From assembly GCF_008831285.2 (NCBI RefSeq), contig NC_045146.1:19399149-19463148 (forward strand): a stretch of DNA of 64,000 nt. The letters run 5' to 3'. The notes under the pieces are model-generated. The model made no database searches, was not told the DNA's origin, and was given only the letters and a program-made list of their open reading frames with translations. Position numbers and translations under genes: made by a program. Below, piece after piece: positions 52,931-64,000 of this stretch. Position 1 is the first letter of the stretch. Each line of letters opens with the position of its first letter. Source of the DNA: Nymphaea colorata. Lineage: Eukaryota; Streptophyta; Magnoliopsida; Nymphaeales; Nymphaeaceae.

Positions 52931-55867
52931 TAGTTAAACAAGATGGACTTTAAGAATTTGTTTGGCAACAGTAAATGAATGTGTCTCTAATTCATAGAAC
53001 CCGACGTTACCATGGTCCATGAATTTATCTCAACATGAGTCTGCTATCAAAGATTGAGACAGATTCATAGAACCATGTGTTACCATGGTCCACAAATCTA
53101 TCTTAATCCAATTTTTGGGATAGATTTATATGCCAAACATTTCTAACAACTTGTTACTTTTGCCAAACATGTCTAAGATTACAAATATAAGATGTTGAAG
53201 GTAAATGTGAGATGTTGTAAAACTTTCCAACTTTTCATTTTCACCACAAATTTTGTGTTCATGAGCAATCTCCCTTGCTCAATGCATCAATTTGTTTTTG
53301 GCTCGTTCACGTAAATCGGATCAGTGTAAATGCTTCAATTGCTTTTGGCTTACTCACAACTGGTACATCTGGACCAGTGAATCGGCAGCAGCATCATCGA
53401 TTCCATTCCTGAAACTTATATTAATAACACTGATTTGAAATTTTGGCTCTACCATTGCTAACAAGCGCCAACCTGACTCCAGGTTGGCCTAATTCTCATA
53501 ATGTTACAACTGGGCTAGGGTTTCAAAGATTGTATTAGGACAACTTTGGGTCAGGGGAGACCATTAGACATCTCCCAGCTCAGTTTCCATGTCCAACCCT
53601 GACCAGGTCGGTGTAGGTGCCCCAAAGTCCGACAGTCACCGGGCCCGTTGTCCATCTCCACCGGGAAAAGGAATCCCACGGTTTTCAAGACGAGAGAGAG
53701 AGGGAGAGAGAGAGCTGGATAATAAAAACTGCAGATTTGTTCTCATAAAGCAGTTGCTTCTACTTGAATCCTCACCGGAGGGCCCCAACCCAAAATCTAG
53801 ATATTGGGCTTGAGATCCCAAGGCAATCAAATGCACTCGCAGGTGCTTTACTAGAAAAGTTGAAAATTGGATGACCGGAGGTACTGCTTGGGCCCAGTCC
53901 CGCCCCATGAGGGTGGCCATGGCATGTGTTGAACGGAACATGAACATCATTAAGGCTGCAGCTGATGTGAATGGTTATAATGCTTGAAGGCAAAAAAGTT
54001 AAACTGATTTTAAAGAAATTAAGAAGATTGGTTTTGAGATTAGGAAGATGAGAATCAAAGGGGTTCGTTGTCTGCCTCCGTGGATAGAAGAGCAACTGCA
54101 GTTCGAGTTCCATGGGCATCAACTCTATGCACAAGTCGAAACATGTGAAGACTCTAATGATAGATGTACTAGCCACGGTGTTTTATGATTCAGACAATGC
54201 AATTAAGTCGCATGGTTTAGGAAACTGCAAAAACTGGTAGAGAAGCTTGAGAAAAAAAAGAACTAAAGGCCTCCAAAATTCAGCACAGATGCAAGTCTTT
54301 AATGACTAAAGCTTGTTTGATGCCGAGACCATATTTGTAACTTGGGTATAGCGCCAATAAAAAAAATTGTTCATGGAAAGTTGATCTAGATTGTGCTGCT
54401 TCACCATTTTTGCAATATAAAGAACTCGAATTTGACTGTCAGTTATTTCAGCTGACCTATATCCAATCCACAAGCCAAGTTGGATGTTCATTATTTTCCT
54501 AGAAAGCCTAGACTTTGTTAAGGGTAAAGGATAATAACCGGTGGACTTGAATCCATTGCATGCTTTACTTCACATTCGTCTTTTTGGATCGATTAAGACC
54601 TGTCTCACAAGGCGTGGTTGCAGATCAAATGGAGATGTGTCCTCAACTTCTTTTCTAGCAAAAAGATGAAAATATTCTTTGTATAAGATTAATTTGATTT
54701 TAAATATTTCATGGATAATAACAGAAAGTAGTCATGTCATGTGGAGACATTTACTAATAAAAATAATTGTCTGCACGTGCATTGGTATATATTTCATGTG
54801 TTGACGCGTCGTGTCATTGGGCAGGGGGCCCCAAAAAGAAGCCCCCCATGTTTTAAATCAAACTGTTATCTGCAGAGAGCGTCAGCGTACTGTCAAATAA
54901 AGTGGAACTGCTCTAAAAATATCAGCAGAAAAAAAGATAACTAAGTTTTGCCCATGTATTATATACCATAGTTTTAAAATACTATGATTTTATCTTGATA
55001 TCAACTTTATGTTTTCGTGAATAACTAATATCATTGAAATAGAGTTATTGTTTAGTGCTTGCAGATTTGTTATTCTTGTACTGCTTATTTATTCATTTAC
55101 CTAGAAAAAAGCAAAAGAATGCGTAAATCATGTACGAAGCACCCCATTTAATTTACAGCCAACGAGTTCTAGCAAACATGAGCTTAAGTTAGTTTAGAAT
55201 ATCATACAGATTGCACCACATTTTTAGCTACTCATGGTCTCTGTTAGTGTTTTACAATGCTAAGCTACAATGCATGGGAACTTGTCTTGAGCTTATTCAT
55301 ACTATGGAGAAATTCGTTTTAGGAAGAGCAAAATTAACATAATTGTTGAAAAGTTTCTACTCTGAAAAACTTCATGTAAGTATTTCTTCAGGTGGGATTC
55401 AACTTTCAATAACAGAGATGCTCCATTTCGCTTTATACACTCACAAGCCCTGCACGCTAGGCACCAGACAAATCAGGTTCCTTGTGGGGCTCAAATTTGA
55501 ACCTACTCTTCCACAAGCTTAGTTTTTGAACCTTACTTTCTCTCGTTTCCAAGCAACCATGATCACATAAGCACCTTTACCTTTTCCTCGCCAAAGGGAA
55601 AGAAAGAAAGAAAGAAGGAATATAGTTGTCTTTAATAAAGCCTGCTCTCCTTGCTCATTAAAAGCTTCTACTTCACTGCTTCACTTTGGCTTCGTCTCTT
55701 CTTTTTGTTCCCTTGCTCTCATTTCCCTCCCCACCATAAATTGCCCCCTCAGTACACTCCAAGAATGGATCAGGGGCTAGGAAACCTACAGCCCTTCGTT
55801 ATCTTTTGCATGAATCCAGGCGAGGTCCCAACAACCTGTTTCTGATTAGCGATCATCCATTACTGAA
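52931..55867. other. AT-rich intergenic sequence
   Basis: It contains the small palindrome CCAACCTG/CAGGTTGG at 53469-53488 and a (GA)n tract at about 53692-53713. The last 200 bp before 55868 are CT-rich and probably the leader of the membrane-protein gene. Confidence 0.4.
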
Positions 55868-56191
55868 ATGTCTCTCCCTGTTCCCTTCCAATCACAGCCA
55901 ACTGTTGGGTACCCCCACCCTGTTGTAGCCAATGGGACGCCGCACTCCAAGGGCACGTTCGGCCCTGTCTTCGCCGTCCTGGCCGTGATCACGGTGCTCG
56001 CGGCGATCGCTTGCTGCATCGGCCGCCTGTGCGCCCGGCGCTACTCGCGGCCCAAGACGCGCCACGACCGGACGTTCGACGCCAGGGCCGACCCGGAGAG
56101 CGGGATGAAAGAAGGCATGCCCAGGGTGAGGCCGACTGACCACAAGCACCCAAAGGAAGCCAAAGTTGTTGATAATGTTCCAGCCAAGTGA
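55868..56191 (+). CDS. small single-pass membrane protein, 107 residues, plant family of unknown role
   Basis: An intron-less frame starts at ATG 55868 and ends at TGA 56189-56191. The N-terminal 30 residues are Pro/Ser/Gly-rich (MSLPVPFQSQPTVGYPHP). A hydrophobic helix follows at about residues 31-50 (FGPVFAVLAVITVLAAIACC), then a basic stop-transfer segment RLCARRYSRPK and a charged C-terminal tail rich in Lys, Arg and Asp. This suggests an N-out/C-in single-span protein of the plasma or endomembrane. The G+C content rises sharply over the TM and tail coding part (55950-56110) compared with the AT-rich flanks, which supports real coding. I recognise the layout from plant hypothetical proteins but cannot assign a function. 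Confidence 0.75.
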   Translation: MSLPVPFQSQPTVGYPHPVVANGTPHSKGTFGPVFAVLAVITVLAAIACCIGRLCARRYSRPKTRHDRTFDARADPESGMKEGMPRVRPTDHKHPKEAKVVDNVPAK

Positions 56192-56665
56192 CTCGACACT
56201 CTATAGTCTATACCACCACCGTAAAACAAGTTGTGCTCTTTTACTTTCTTCTTAGTTTTTTTTGGGACTGTTCTCATCGGTGTGTAATGTAATGTGAAAT
56301 ATGCTCTCTTGGACTTTTATATGATCACTGACCTGATACCCGCGACGCGTTTGTGTTTGCCCTTACTTTTCCTGTCAATGCTCTTCAGGTGCTATCTTCA
56401 CTCTGCTTCAACTTATCAGGACTCTCACCCTAATCAATTGCACCAACTCACTTGAGACATTAATCTAAGTACATGGACCACTTGTTGTAATCAAACCATA
56501 TTTTTTTTTTTGGTTAGAAGAATACTAATTCAAAAACTTTTGTGCCTTCAAAGGCACTAATGTATACAAATAATTTGAACATAGTATAAAAAATGCGAAA
56601 AATAAACCCTCTATATGGACAAAATGGAAAAACATTTTATTGTTATCTTCTATTGTCATGATTAG

Positions 56666-56890
56666 GGGTAGACCTGGCAACGGCCCGGCCCAATAAGAGT
56701 TCGGCCTGGATTGGCTTGACACCTGAAACCCGAGCTTGGCCCGGCCCAATTTAACCTGATTAAAATAAAAAATAATTTATTATTAAATAAAAATAATAAA
56801 AAATTTAAAAAATTAATCGGGCCGAATCAAGTCGACCCGGACCAAACCCGTATATTATCGGGTCAGGTACTCCGGACCTGTTGCTCAAGC
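56666..56890. mobile_element. GC-rich CGGCCCGGCCC repeat, possible hAT MITE
   Basis: A left part with AGACCTGGCAACGGCCCGG and a right part with CCCGGACCAAACCCGTA flank an AT-rich middle. The style is like the CGGGCCGGGC element at 61155-61350. Ends and duplications are not resolved. Confidence 0.3.
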
Positions 56891-57129
56891 TTAATCAAGG
56901 GCCAACATGCTTCATAAGTGGTGCATTGGAACCCTGAAAATGCATCCAAGAGTGGGGCTTTGTGGTGCATTAGTTTCGTAAAACACTTAATTAATAAATG
57001 CATGGGGTCGAGAAACAGCCTTGGGTGGTAGAAATGCTTGTGGTCGAAAACTATTTCTGCTTCGTCCCACACAGTCCCACAAATTTTGTTTATTTTTAGA
57101 TAAGTGGTTAATCTGTTTAGTAATTCATA

Positions 57130-60100
57130 TATTCTACTGCCCTGATACGAGCCCACTTAGGACCCGCACTAGGACTAAGCAGGGGTTAGGCGAGACTAGT
57201 GAGGTTAGGACGGAACCCTTAGAAATTCTTGGGTCCAACGTCCCAACAAATGAGAACATAGGAAATTCAGAACCTAGAGCATTAGCAGTGGGAGGTGAGG
57301 GTGGAATAGCAACGGCTCTAGGATAGGTTTTCGAGCAAGGAAGGCCGGTACATGGAGAAACCAGGGGCTAGGAAACCAAATTCCTAGGATTTGGTCCAGT
57401 ATAGGCTTAAGTTTAGTTCTTGAGTTGAGTCCAAAACCCAAGTCCTTAGAGTCGGGTTTGCGCGAGACTAGGGAGGTCATCTAGTCGAGTTGAGCCCAGC
57501 TCGAGGAGGCTAGATGGGTGTGCTAAGCAAGTGGTTTCCATCTTGAGCTCACATGGCTCAAGAGGAGTTTTTATTCATGAGTTACACTTAGTGTTTGGTT
57601 TTCTCTATTCGATTTGATTACATATTCATTCATTCGCATAATTCCATTCATTACCAAGTCGGGTTGTGACTTGGGATGATATCGCTTTTATTATGTTTAT
57701 GCATTTCATTTTGAGTTTTGGGGCTGGATTCATGTTTGGAATCCAGATTTGAATACACTTGTATAAATTGAATTGCATCAAGGGACTGAGTATGTAATTT
57801 TGGGAATTTTTGAGATCATTTGATTCTTGCCTCTCTCTCTCCTCACGTTTCTCCTCTCTTCACGTCAATCTCTCTCTCCCTTGTCTCTCTTCTCTCCTCA
57901 ACTCTCCTAAGACCAGCGTGCTGGCCTCTCTCCCCCCTCTTGTCTCCCTCTCCTCTCTTCTTCTTCCATCATCTCTCGCGTCATCCCCTCCTAGTCACAT
58001 TTATCTCCAACGTTGAAGAAGAAGGAGCGGTGATTCCTCTAGGCGAGCCACGGCCCTAGGGGGATTTTCAACACTTCGACTTCACCTCGGATCTGCATGC
58101 CTTGGGTGCAATTCCTCTGCCATATCAGAGGAGTTAGAGGCTCTAGACGCGCAAAGGAGGCTGCAGTTCCATCCCTAGTAGCGCAGCAACCCATCGTGAA
58201 TCCAGAAAGAAAGGTTAGTTCGTTCTCGTTTTGGAATTGTCTAAGTAACGTGTTGGCTTAGTTTAGTTTTGGATTTCTCGAGGGAGGGGTTGGAACTCTT
58301 GAGTCACAGCCAAGATTCCATCATCTTCTTTGCGTGGAAGTCACTTCTAAACTAGGTTTTACAAGTCTTAGAAGGATTCCAAAGGAGATGCGCTTGCCAA
58401 TGTTGAAAGAAAGTTCAAATTTGGTCTAGTAAGGGCCGAGCTTCTTCAAAGAGAAACACAGAAACTTGCTGGAGTTTTCACTAGAAAATTAGTATTCCAT
58501 CAACACGTTTTACGGTGAAATACCATCAAAGCCAACAAAGAAGCATAGGAGAAAAATCAGCGCGAGAAAAGAAGAAGAACGCTGGTGGTTTCGCGTAGAA
58601 CGGCCAAGGCGTTTGCAAGTTACAAGTCACCGAAAAATTCTCGTTTTCCGGCAACGTCTGCCATTTTTCCGGCCACATTTGGGTCTATTCCGACCACTAC
58701 TCTCAAAGGTCAGACGTGTCCTCCGTTGCAAGAAAAGGAGCTGAACATTTGGTGGGTAATTTCGTCAAAGAAAAAGAAGGAGGTGCACATGACGTGAAAG
58801 AGAGAGATTCTATGGTGGGTAATTTCGTCCAAGAAAAAGAAGGTGCACATGACGTGAAAGAGAGAGATTCTAGGAGTGATCTACGGCCCTCCGACATTTT
58901 TGCCAAAAAGTGGTATGAGATCTATACCCCTTCCTTTCAATTAGTTCTCAACCATTCATCTTGATCAAGAGGGGATTCACTTCACACGGGAACCAGTTTT
59001 TAGCCCTTAATCTCCTACATTTGCTCTAATTGATCCCAAGAAAGCCACAGTGTCGCACCAACTTTTGATTCACATTTGGTGGAGATTGCTCAGAAAGTTC
59101 AGGAACTATCAATCTTTCCTAACCCATAGATCCCTGCCACGTCCTATTCTTGAGCCTCACATGATTTAGGAACCACTCTTTTAGCTATTTCACAGGCCAT
59201 TAGTTAGTTTTTCCATAATTTGAGTCCCACGTCTCTAGTGTAAGCCCCTAGCTTCTCTCTATCTCATCATTGGATGACCCAACCTGTCCTAAATCACCCA
59301 ACCCCATATTCCTTGCATCTAATAATCTAAGCCTAACCATACCTCACGCCCTTGTCCTAAGCTCACGTGTTTCCAAACCTCTCACACATAGAACTTAAAC
59401 CCTCTTAACCCGTAGAAGCTGTCCAAGCCCACGCCTCTCCCCCAACTGTCCTTAACCAGCCACACATAAGGGAATACCATAGCTCTATGACCGAGCTCAC
59501 ATCTCTTGACCGTAGCTAGGGTCATTCCCCAGCTCTAGACCGAGCTGACCTTGACCAGTTCCAGCAACATCAAATCTTTTTGGCGTGCATCCTTGGGCTT
59601 CTTCACTTGTCGCCCAAGTGGATTGAGGTCTACACCACATTAGGCCTCCTTCGTGCGCTGCCACGCACTCAGCCAGGGGGGGCTGAGCTAGGAGGCATCC
59701 CTTTGCCTCACTTGGAGCCGAGGGCCCCTTCGGAAGCGGCTGAACCTTCCCTTGTTCCAGCTTGGTCTTCAGCATTGTCCGTGTGAAGAAAGGAGACGCT
59801 TGCAATTGAACCAGCGTCGCCCTTGGCATTGATGTCGTCTTCCTTGGAGATGCTCCCATGGCAGCCGTCTTCTTGGTGTGATCACGGGCTAGCATTCTTC
59901 TAGAGCCACAACATTCCTTTCATCTTCTGCACACATCAGAAAAGTGGTAGAATTCTAAAGTCTGAACGGCGAAGCGCAAGATCGCCTTGGAGAGGTACCG
60001 ATTTTTCTATAAATCAGATTTGCTTAAGTTTGAATATTCTTATTTGCTTTCGTTAGATTTTCCAGATTTCTTGTAGTTTCCTGGAGGTCTTGTGCCTAAG

Positions 60101-60640
60101 ATCCGGTTACAAGAGATCATTTGTGAGTGAGTCTAGTTTGCTTTACATCAATAATATTGGAGTCATTTTGCTTAGCATCGTTTTGATTCTTCCTAGTGTC
60201 GTAAGGACCCTCTACGAGAATCTTGGGGAGTAGGATTGACTCTAGGATTGGGCTGTCGCCTAAGCCGGAGTAAGATCCTACCATGCCCCTTATTATTTGC
60301 TTAATTAGTGATCTTTAATAATTTTATTAAGTTTAAAACTTTTTGGAAATGAATGGCCGTTAACAATTTTTTTTTTTAGCTTTGCCACTGGATCGGAAAA
60401 TTCTAGCTACATCCTACAACTTTGGTGCAGTCCAGAAATGATCACTAGTTCTGTCGCATTGTAGAAAGGGATGGTTTACAGCCTGTAATGTGGATCGCGG
60501 GCTATGTGGAATCAATCATTGAGAAAATTTGAGCTTGATTCAGAGCTTTTAACTAAACTGATTTGTAAAACCCAGAGCAAATAGTTCTTTTCTTTGAAAT
60601 CCAGCTTTGTAGCTCATCAAGAAACATCAGTTACTGGGGC
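57130..60640. other. unresolved repeat-like stretch
   Basis: It includes CT-rich sequence at 57825-57990 and a near-perfect tandem duplication at 58751-58873 (unit of about 60-63 bp). Open frames occur but I recognise none. The density of TAGG/CCTAG motifs and lack of splice structure suggest an old LTR-type repeat, which is inference only. Confidence 0.3.
58751..58873. repeat. tandem duplication of about 60 bp
   Basis: GTGGGTAATTTCGTC, then AAGAAAAAGAAGG, then TGCACATGACGTGAAAGAGA and GAGATTCTA, occurs twice back to back. Copy 1 has an extra AGG, which preserves the frame. Confidence 0.85.
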
Positions 60641-61154
60641 GGAGCCGGGATTTTTTTTAAGGGCGGGTCAAATGATCTGCAGGTCGGGCCAAGAAGAGCA
60701 ACTGGTCGAACCAAACTAAAAAAAATTGATTTTTTCAATATAATTTTTTTTTGTCTGCACTGAAGCCTGGGCACCGGGCTGGGCTGCCGCCGGGTACCCG
60801 ACCTCCCAGACGATGTTGAAGGGAACCCCAGGAACCTCGTGCCCTCACCGTGGCTGGCCCCAATCGTAGCCCTTCTCGATGGGTCGCCGGAAATGGAGCA
60901 TTGTCTTGATGAATTCTATCAAATTAACCTAATTCGACTCTCACCGGAGGATCACCCTTCAATTGGGCTAAGAATCAGAGGAATTTCTCTCATACCTCAC
61001 TGCCTTCATCTCCCTCAACGATTCTCTCTCCCAGTGCGGCATTTGGTATGTGCCTTTACAAAGAAAATGAGAACCCCCTACTGAAGAACTTCACCCCTGC
61101 AAGCCCGTAGGGTTGGTGAAGGAGTTGCTCTGATTCTGATTGTGGTGGAAAACG

Positions 61155-61350
61155 AGGGTTTAGCATATCGGGCCGGGCCGGGCCTCGGGTATAAACCAAA
61201 GCACGAGGCCCGTTATTTCACAGGCCTGGTCCGGCCCGATTAGCTTCGGGCCGAGCCTCGGGCTGGCCTGAAAGCTTTAACGGGCTTTCGTTTGGGCATC
61301 TTTTTCGGGCCGGGCTGGCCCGACCCGGCCCGGCCCGATGCCCAGCCCTA
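61155..61350. mobile_element. CGGGCCGGGC-type non-autonomous hAT element
   Basis: The left part TATCGGGCCGGGCCGGGCCT and the right part GGCCCGGCCCGATGCCCAGC are inverted relatives. The right terminus GATGCCCAGCCCTA is typical of this class of plant hAT MITE. The target duplication is unclear. Confidence 0.45.
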
Positions 61351-61944
61351 TCTGCGCTCACCTGAGCCATGACCTAGGCAGGCCCCCCTCCCATGACCAG
61401 TTGCATGAAGCCTACTTTCATGCAGTAACCAAACATGTCAAGAGGGAGTCTTACAGCTAGAGAGAGAAAGGCAAAACCAGTGGCAGAACCTACAAAATTT
61501 ACTTTATTTACACATAAAAACTTTGGCATTTTTATTTTTATTTTTGCATACAAGTGCCCCTTAAAATTTTAAATTTAAACTAAACTGTTTCCTGCAATGT
61601 AAAACGCAAGAGAAAACATAAGAGGATCAAATAAGAACGCTAGAAGGAGTCAATTCAAAAGCTAGCTTCTAATTTCTATATGAACTTGTCTTTGCAGTTT
61701 GCACTAATTCATAGAAGATCAGGAGCTTCTCCAAATTTGGACCAGCTGCTTATCAAACATTGTTTACCATCATCATCATATGCAATTACTGACTATCAAC
61801 CATTAATTACCATTTTGTCCAAGCGATAGGGCGGAGCTCTGAAGGATTACGCTTGAGAGCTTCTCTCTCCGAGGGCATCTTCCAGACGCCCAATCTGCTC
61901 ACAGGTCTTCCCGTGAGGCTCCGCTCGGGACCGCCCGGGAAAAG

Positions 61945-62900
61945 ATGGCGGCCCAGCAAACCTCAAACAGACAAGAGGATACCATGGACACTGCTGTTCC
62001 AGACAAGGAGTCTCTCCCCAAAGTGACGTGGGCAGAGATCGTCTTTGGCGAAGCAGAACTTGAGGGAGTTGAGGACGAGCCTGTTTTCGGTGAGGAAAAT
62101 GGTAGCCAACTTATGCCGTAAATTCTCGGCACCGTTTTGATTCCAGTCATTGGTTGTCTGGTAGGGCCTTCCGGTAAGATCTCATGCAACTATGAATTGG
62201 TCTTCAAAGAGCTGACCCAGCCATTCCCCATGTTCACAGCACTGAAACGAGGATATTTTCTCGTCCGTTTAAGAAATGAAGAGGAAATGAATCTTGACCT
62301 TCGGGAGAGGACATGGTTCATTAACTGCAAGTGCTTAGTGACCAAACGTTGGTCACTTGGTATGCCGTTAAAGATCCAGCGGATGATGTCGTCTCCCCTC
62401 TGGATTAGATTGCCTGGTCTTCCGCCGGAACTATGGGCTTCTGGAGCTCTCAAGAACATTGCAGCTCTTCTAAAGGGCTACTTTTTGGAGGCTGATCTTG
62501 CTGCCCGGTCGATGGCTCGCCACATTTATGCCAGATTTTCCATTCACCTTCCCCTGGGCGCAAAACTCCCAAATGAAATAGCCATTGGGATGAGACCAGA
62601 TAGAAGCTTAATTCAACCGGTGATTTACGAGGTTGCATTTCTGTAGGAGATGTGGCCTAAACTCCCACCAGCCAGATACATGTCCGTACAGTGGAGACAC
62701 TCAAGTTCTTGGGAGGGACTACCCCTATCCGGGCTTCGTCTACGAAGGTTCCCCCACTCCAGTGACTTCCAAGGTCAATATTTCGAGTGGAGTGACAATT
62801 TCTCCTAACAAATTTTCATCTTTAAGACCCCGTTTGCCGTTTGATGTGCACATATATTACTGTGCGTCAGGTGTAATTTACCTTGCATTGTACGGTAACT
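61945..62900 (+). pseudogene. LINE (L1-type) ORF1 with DUF4283-like domain and zinc knuckle, frameshifted
   Basis: The frame from ATG 61945 (MAAQQTSNRQEDT...LPKVTWAEIVFG) has an in-frame TAA at 62119. It then continues as the DUF4283-like region: FKELTQPFPMFTALKRGYF, VRLRNEEEMNLDLRERTWF, LWIRLPGLPPELW. At about 62635 the frame shifts by one base into FCRRCGLNSHQPDTC, a CCHC-like knuckle. Nothing of ORF2 follows, so this is a truncated, dead copy. Such ORF1 proteins bind the element RNA. Confidence 0.75.
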
Positions 62901-62966
62901 AATGATGCCATCAAACGCAGGAAAATTTTCGGCGCAAAAACTGCTCGACGAGGGTAACTTTACCCT

Positions 62967-63003
62967 GGAAAAAAGTCGGACCTAGGGGGGTCCGACTTTT
63001 TCC
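62967..63003. repeat. near-perfect hairpin
   Basis: GGAAAAAAGTCGGACC and GGTCCGACTTTTTCC are inverted copies separated by about six bases (TAGGGG). It marks the boundary between the LINE relic and the next CT-rich leader. Confidence 0.7.
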
Positions 63004-63009
63004 CGTCGA

Positions 63010-64000
63010 TTTATTATTTGCCTGTTAGGGCTTTGCCAATGTTCTTCTTCATCGTTTCTCTTTCTCTTTGCTGAGAACAGGAAGGCGTGCCGTGGCGGGG
63101 CGGGGTTCTTCTTCATCATTCGCTTCGTTTCTCCTCAAAACAGCAAGGCGGGCTGCGGCGGGGCAAGGTTCTTCTTCATCACAGGTAAGACGCGAACTAT
63201 TCTCTGCCATCCCTCTCTCGAGATCTCTATTCTGTCACTCTCCCTCTCCCTCTGTACGTCGGTCGCACACGCAACAATTTTCCTTTTGTTTCTTTACATC
63301 CCGCCCAATCCGAGAGAAAGGCTTTAATTGGTGGGGCTGCTCCTTTTTTTTTGGATTGATTAGTGATATGAGTTTGATTTGGGGAAATGTGGTTGTCGTC
63401 ATGAAATCACTTGCAAAATTTTGCCGTGCTTCTCCCTTTCTTTTCCATGCTTCTCTCCGCTGTGATTACCGATTAATGGCTTCTTCGTGCTAGCTGTGAG
63501 TGGCAACATTATTTATGTTTATTGTCATATTTCTTTAATATGTTATAAATGTTTGCATATGATGAAGTTATGATGGTCCAATTTTGCATATTTAGAAGTG
63601 ATGCAAGGAAAAAATGCATTTCTGCATCAACTGTTGTGCAGGTGATCTTTTTGAGTATATGTAAACTAGTAGCTAGACAAAGTCGTCTGACTACATATAG
63701 AAATAACATAATAATGCAGCTATAATCAAATGAAGACTCAAATACTCATTAATTTTTCTTGAATTACTTTAAGCTAAGCAAACCACATATTGCAATGGCT
63801 TGTCTGATCATACAATTGAATATCCCTTTCAATCAACACAGAACTGAAATCTTCATGCGTGGATTCATTGAAATAATAGATTTTGGCTGAAATCATGTAC
63901 GATATAGTATTGTTTATCATTTGTTTTTGTTTACCATTTTGCTCAAGCTAGTGTTGCAATTTGCTTTACCATTATGCTGACATTGTATATGACAACTTGT
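63010..64000 (+). other. possible 5' leader and first intron of a gene running off the right edge
   Basis: CT-rich sequence at 63040-63070 is followed by a GC-rich segment with a repeated motif (GGTTCTTCTTCATCA at about 63105 and 63168) and a strong donor CACAG|GTAAGA after 63183. The rest is intron-like. No protein can be assigned. Confidence 0.3.

Noticed and set aside
59497-59895. 132-residue minus-strand frame
   Set aside because: No recognisable domain, no splice context, and a competing frame on the other strand; probably chance in GC-rich repeat DNA.

Overview
This is nuclear DNA of a flowering plant. The evidence is spliced plant-type genes, AT-rich introns, Ty1/copia and gypsy-type LTR elements, hAT and Tourist-like DNA transposons, LINE remnants and long TA/CA microsatellites. 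I cannot name the species. I compared the ATM exons from memory with Arabidopsis ATM. They are colinear with it but clearly diverged, so this is not a close relative of Arabidopsis.

The dominant gene is the 5' part of ATM, the DNA-damage checkpoint kinase, on the minus strand from its ATG at 45745 down to at least 6815. I reconstruct 31 exons totalling 3855 coding bases (1285 codons). All are open and phase-compatible, and together they cover the N-terminal HEAT-repeat region. The FAT and kinase exons would lie to the left of the window. Three introns (3, 8 and 22) appear to use GC instead of GT donors. The introns have become transposon reservoirs. Intron 3 holds a collapsed copia element and a 1-kb hAT element. 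Intron 12 holds a copia relic split by a 3.0-kb gypsy-type solo LTR, plus a hAT element. Intron 20 holds a second 3.3-kb solo LTR. Intron 30 holds an LTR with a primer-binding site and an unexplained 300-bp open cassette with splice signals on both sides. The region beyond exon 31 (1-6814) holds a copia 3' end and an autonomous-type hAT element that was itself split by a small hAT element.

Upstream of ATM, 45746-48690 is an intergenic stretch with two E2F-like sites near the ATM start. A complete four-exon gene for ribosomal protein S23 (uS12, 142 residues) runs on the plus strand (48828-51368), with a telo-box just upstream. Further right are a 50-bp minisatellite (52651-52930), an intron-less gene for a 107-residue single-pass membrane protein (55868-56191), a repeat-rich unresolved stretch, a frameshifted LINE ORF1 with a DUF4283-like domain and a zinc knuckle (61945-62900), and perhaps the 5' leader of another gene at the right edge.

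No bacterial-type system is present. The most unusual items are the phase-0/0 cassette inside ATM intron 30, the clustered GC donors, the nested insertions with intact target-site duplications, and an 81-bp duplication that copies flank plus LTR head at a solo-LTR junction.
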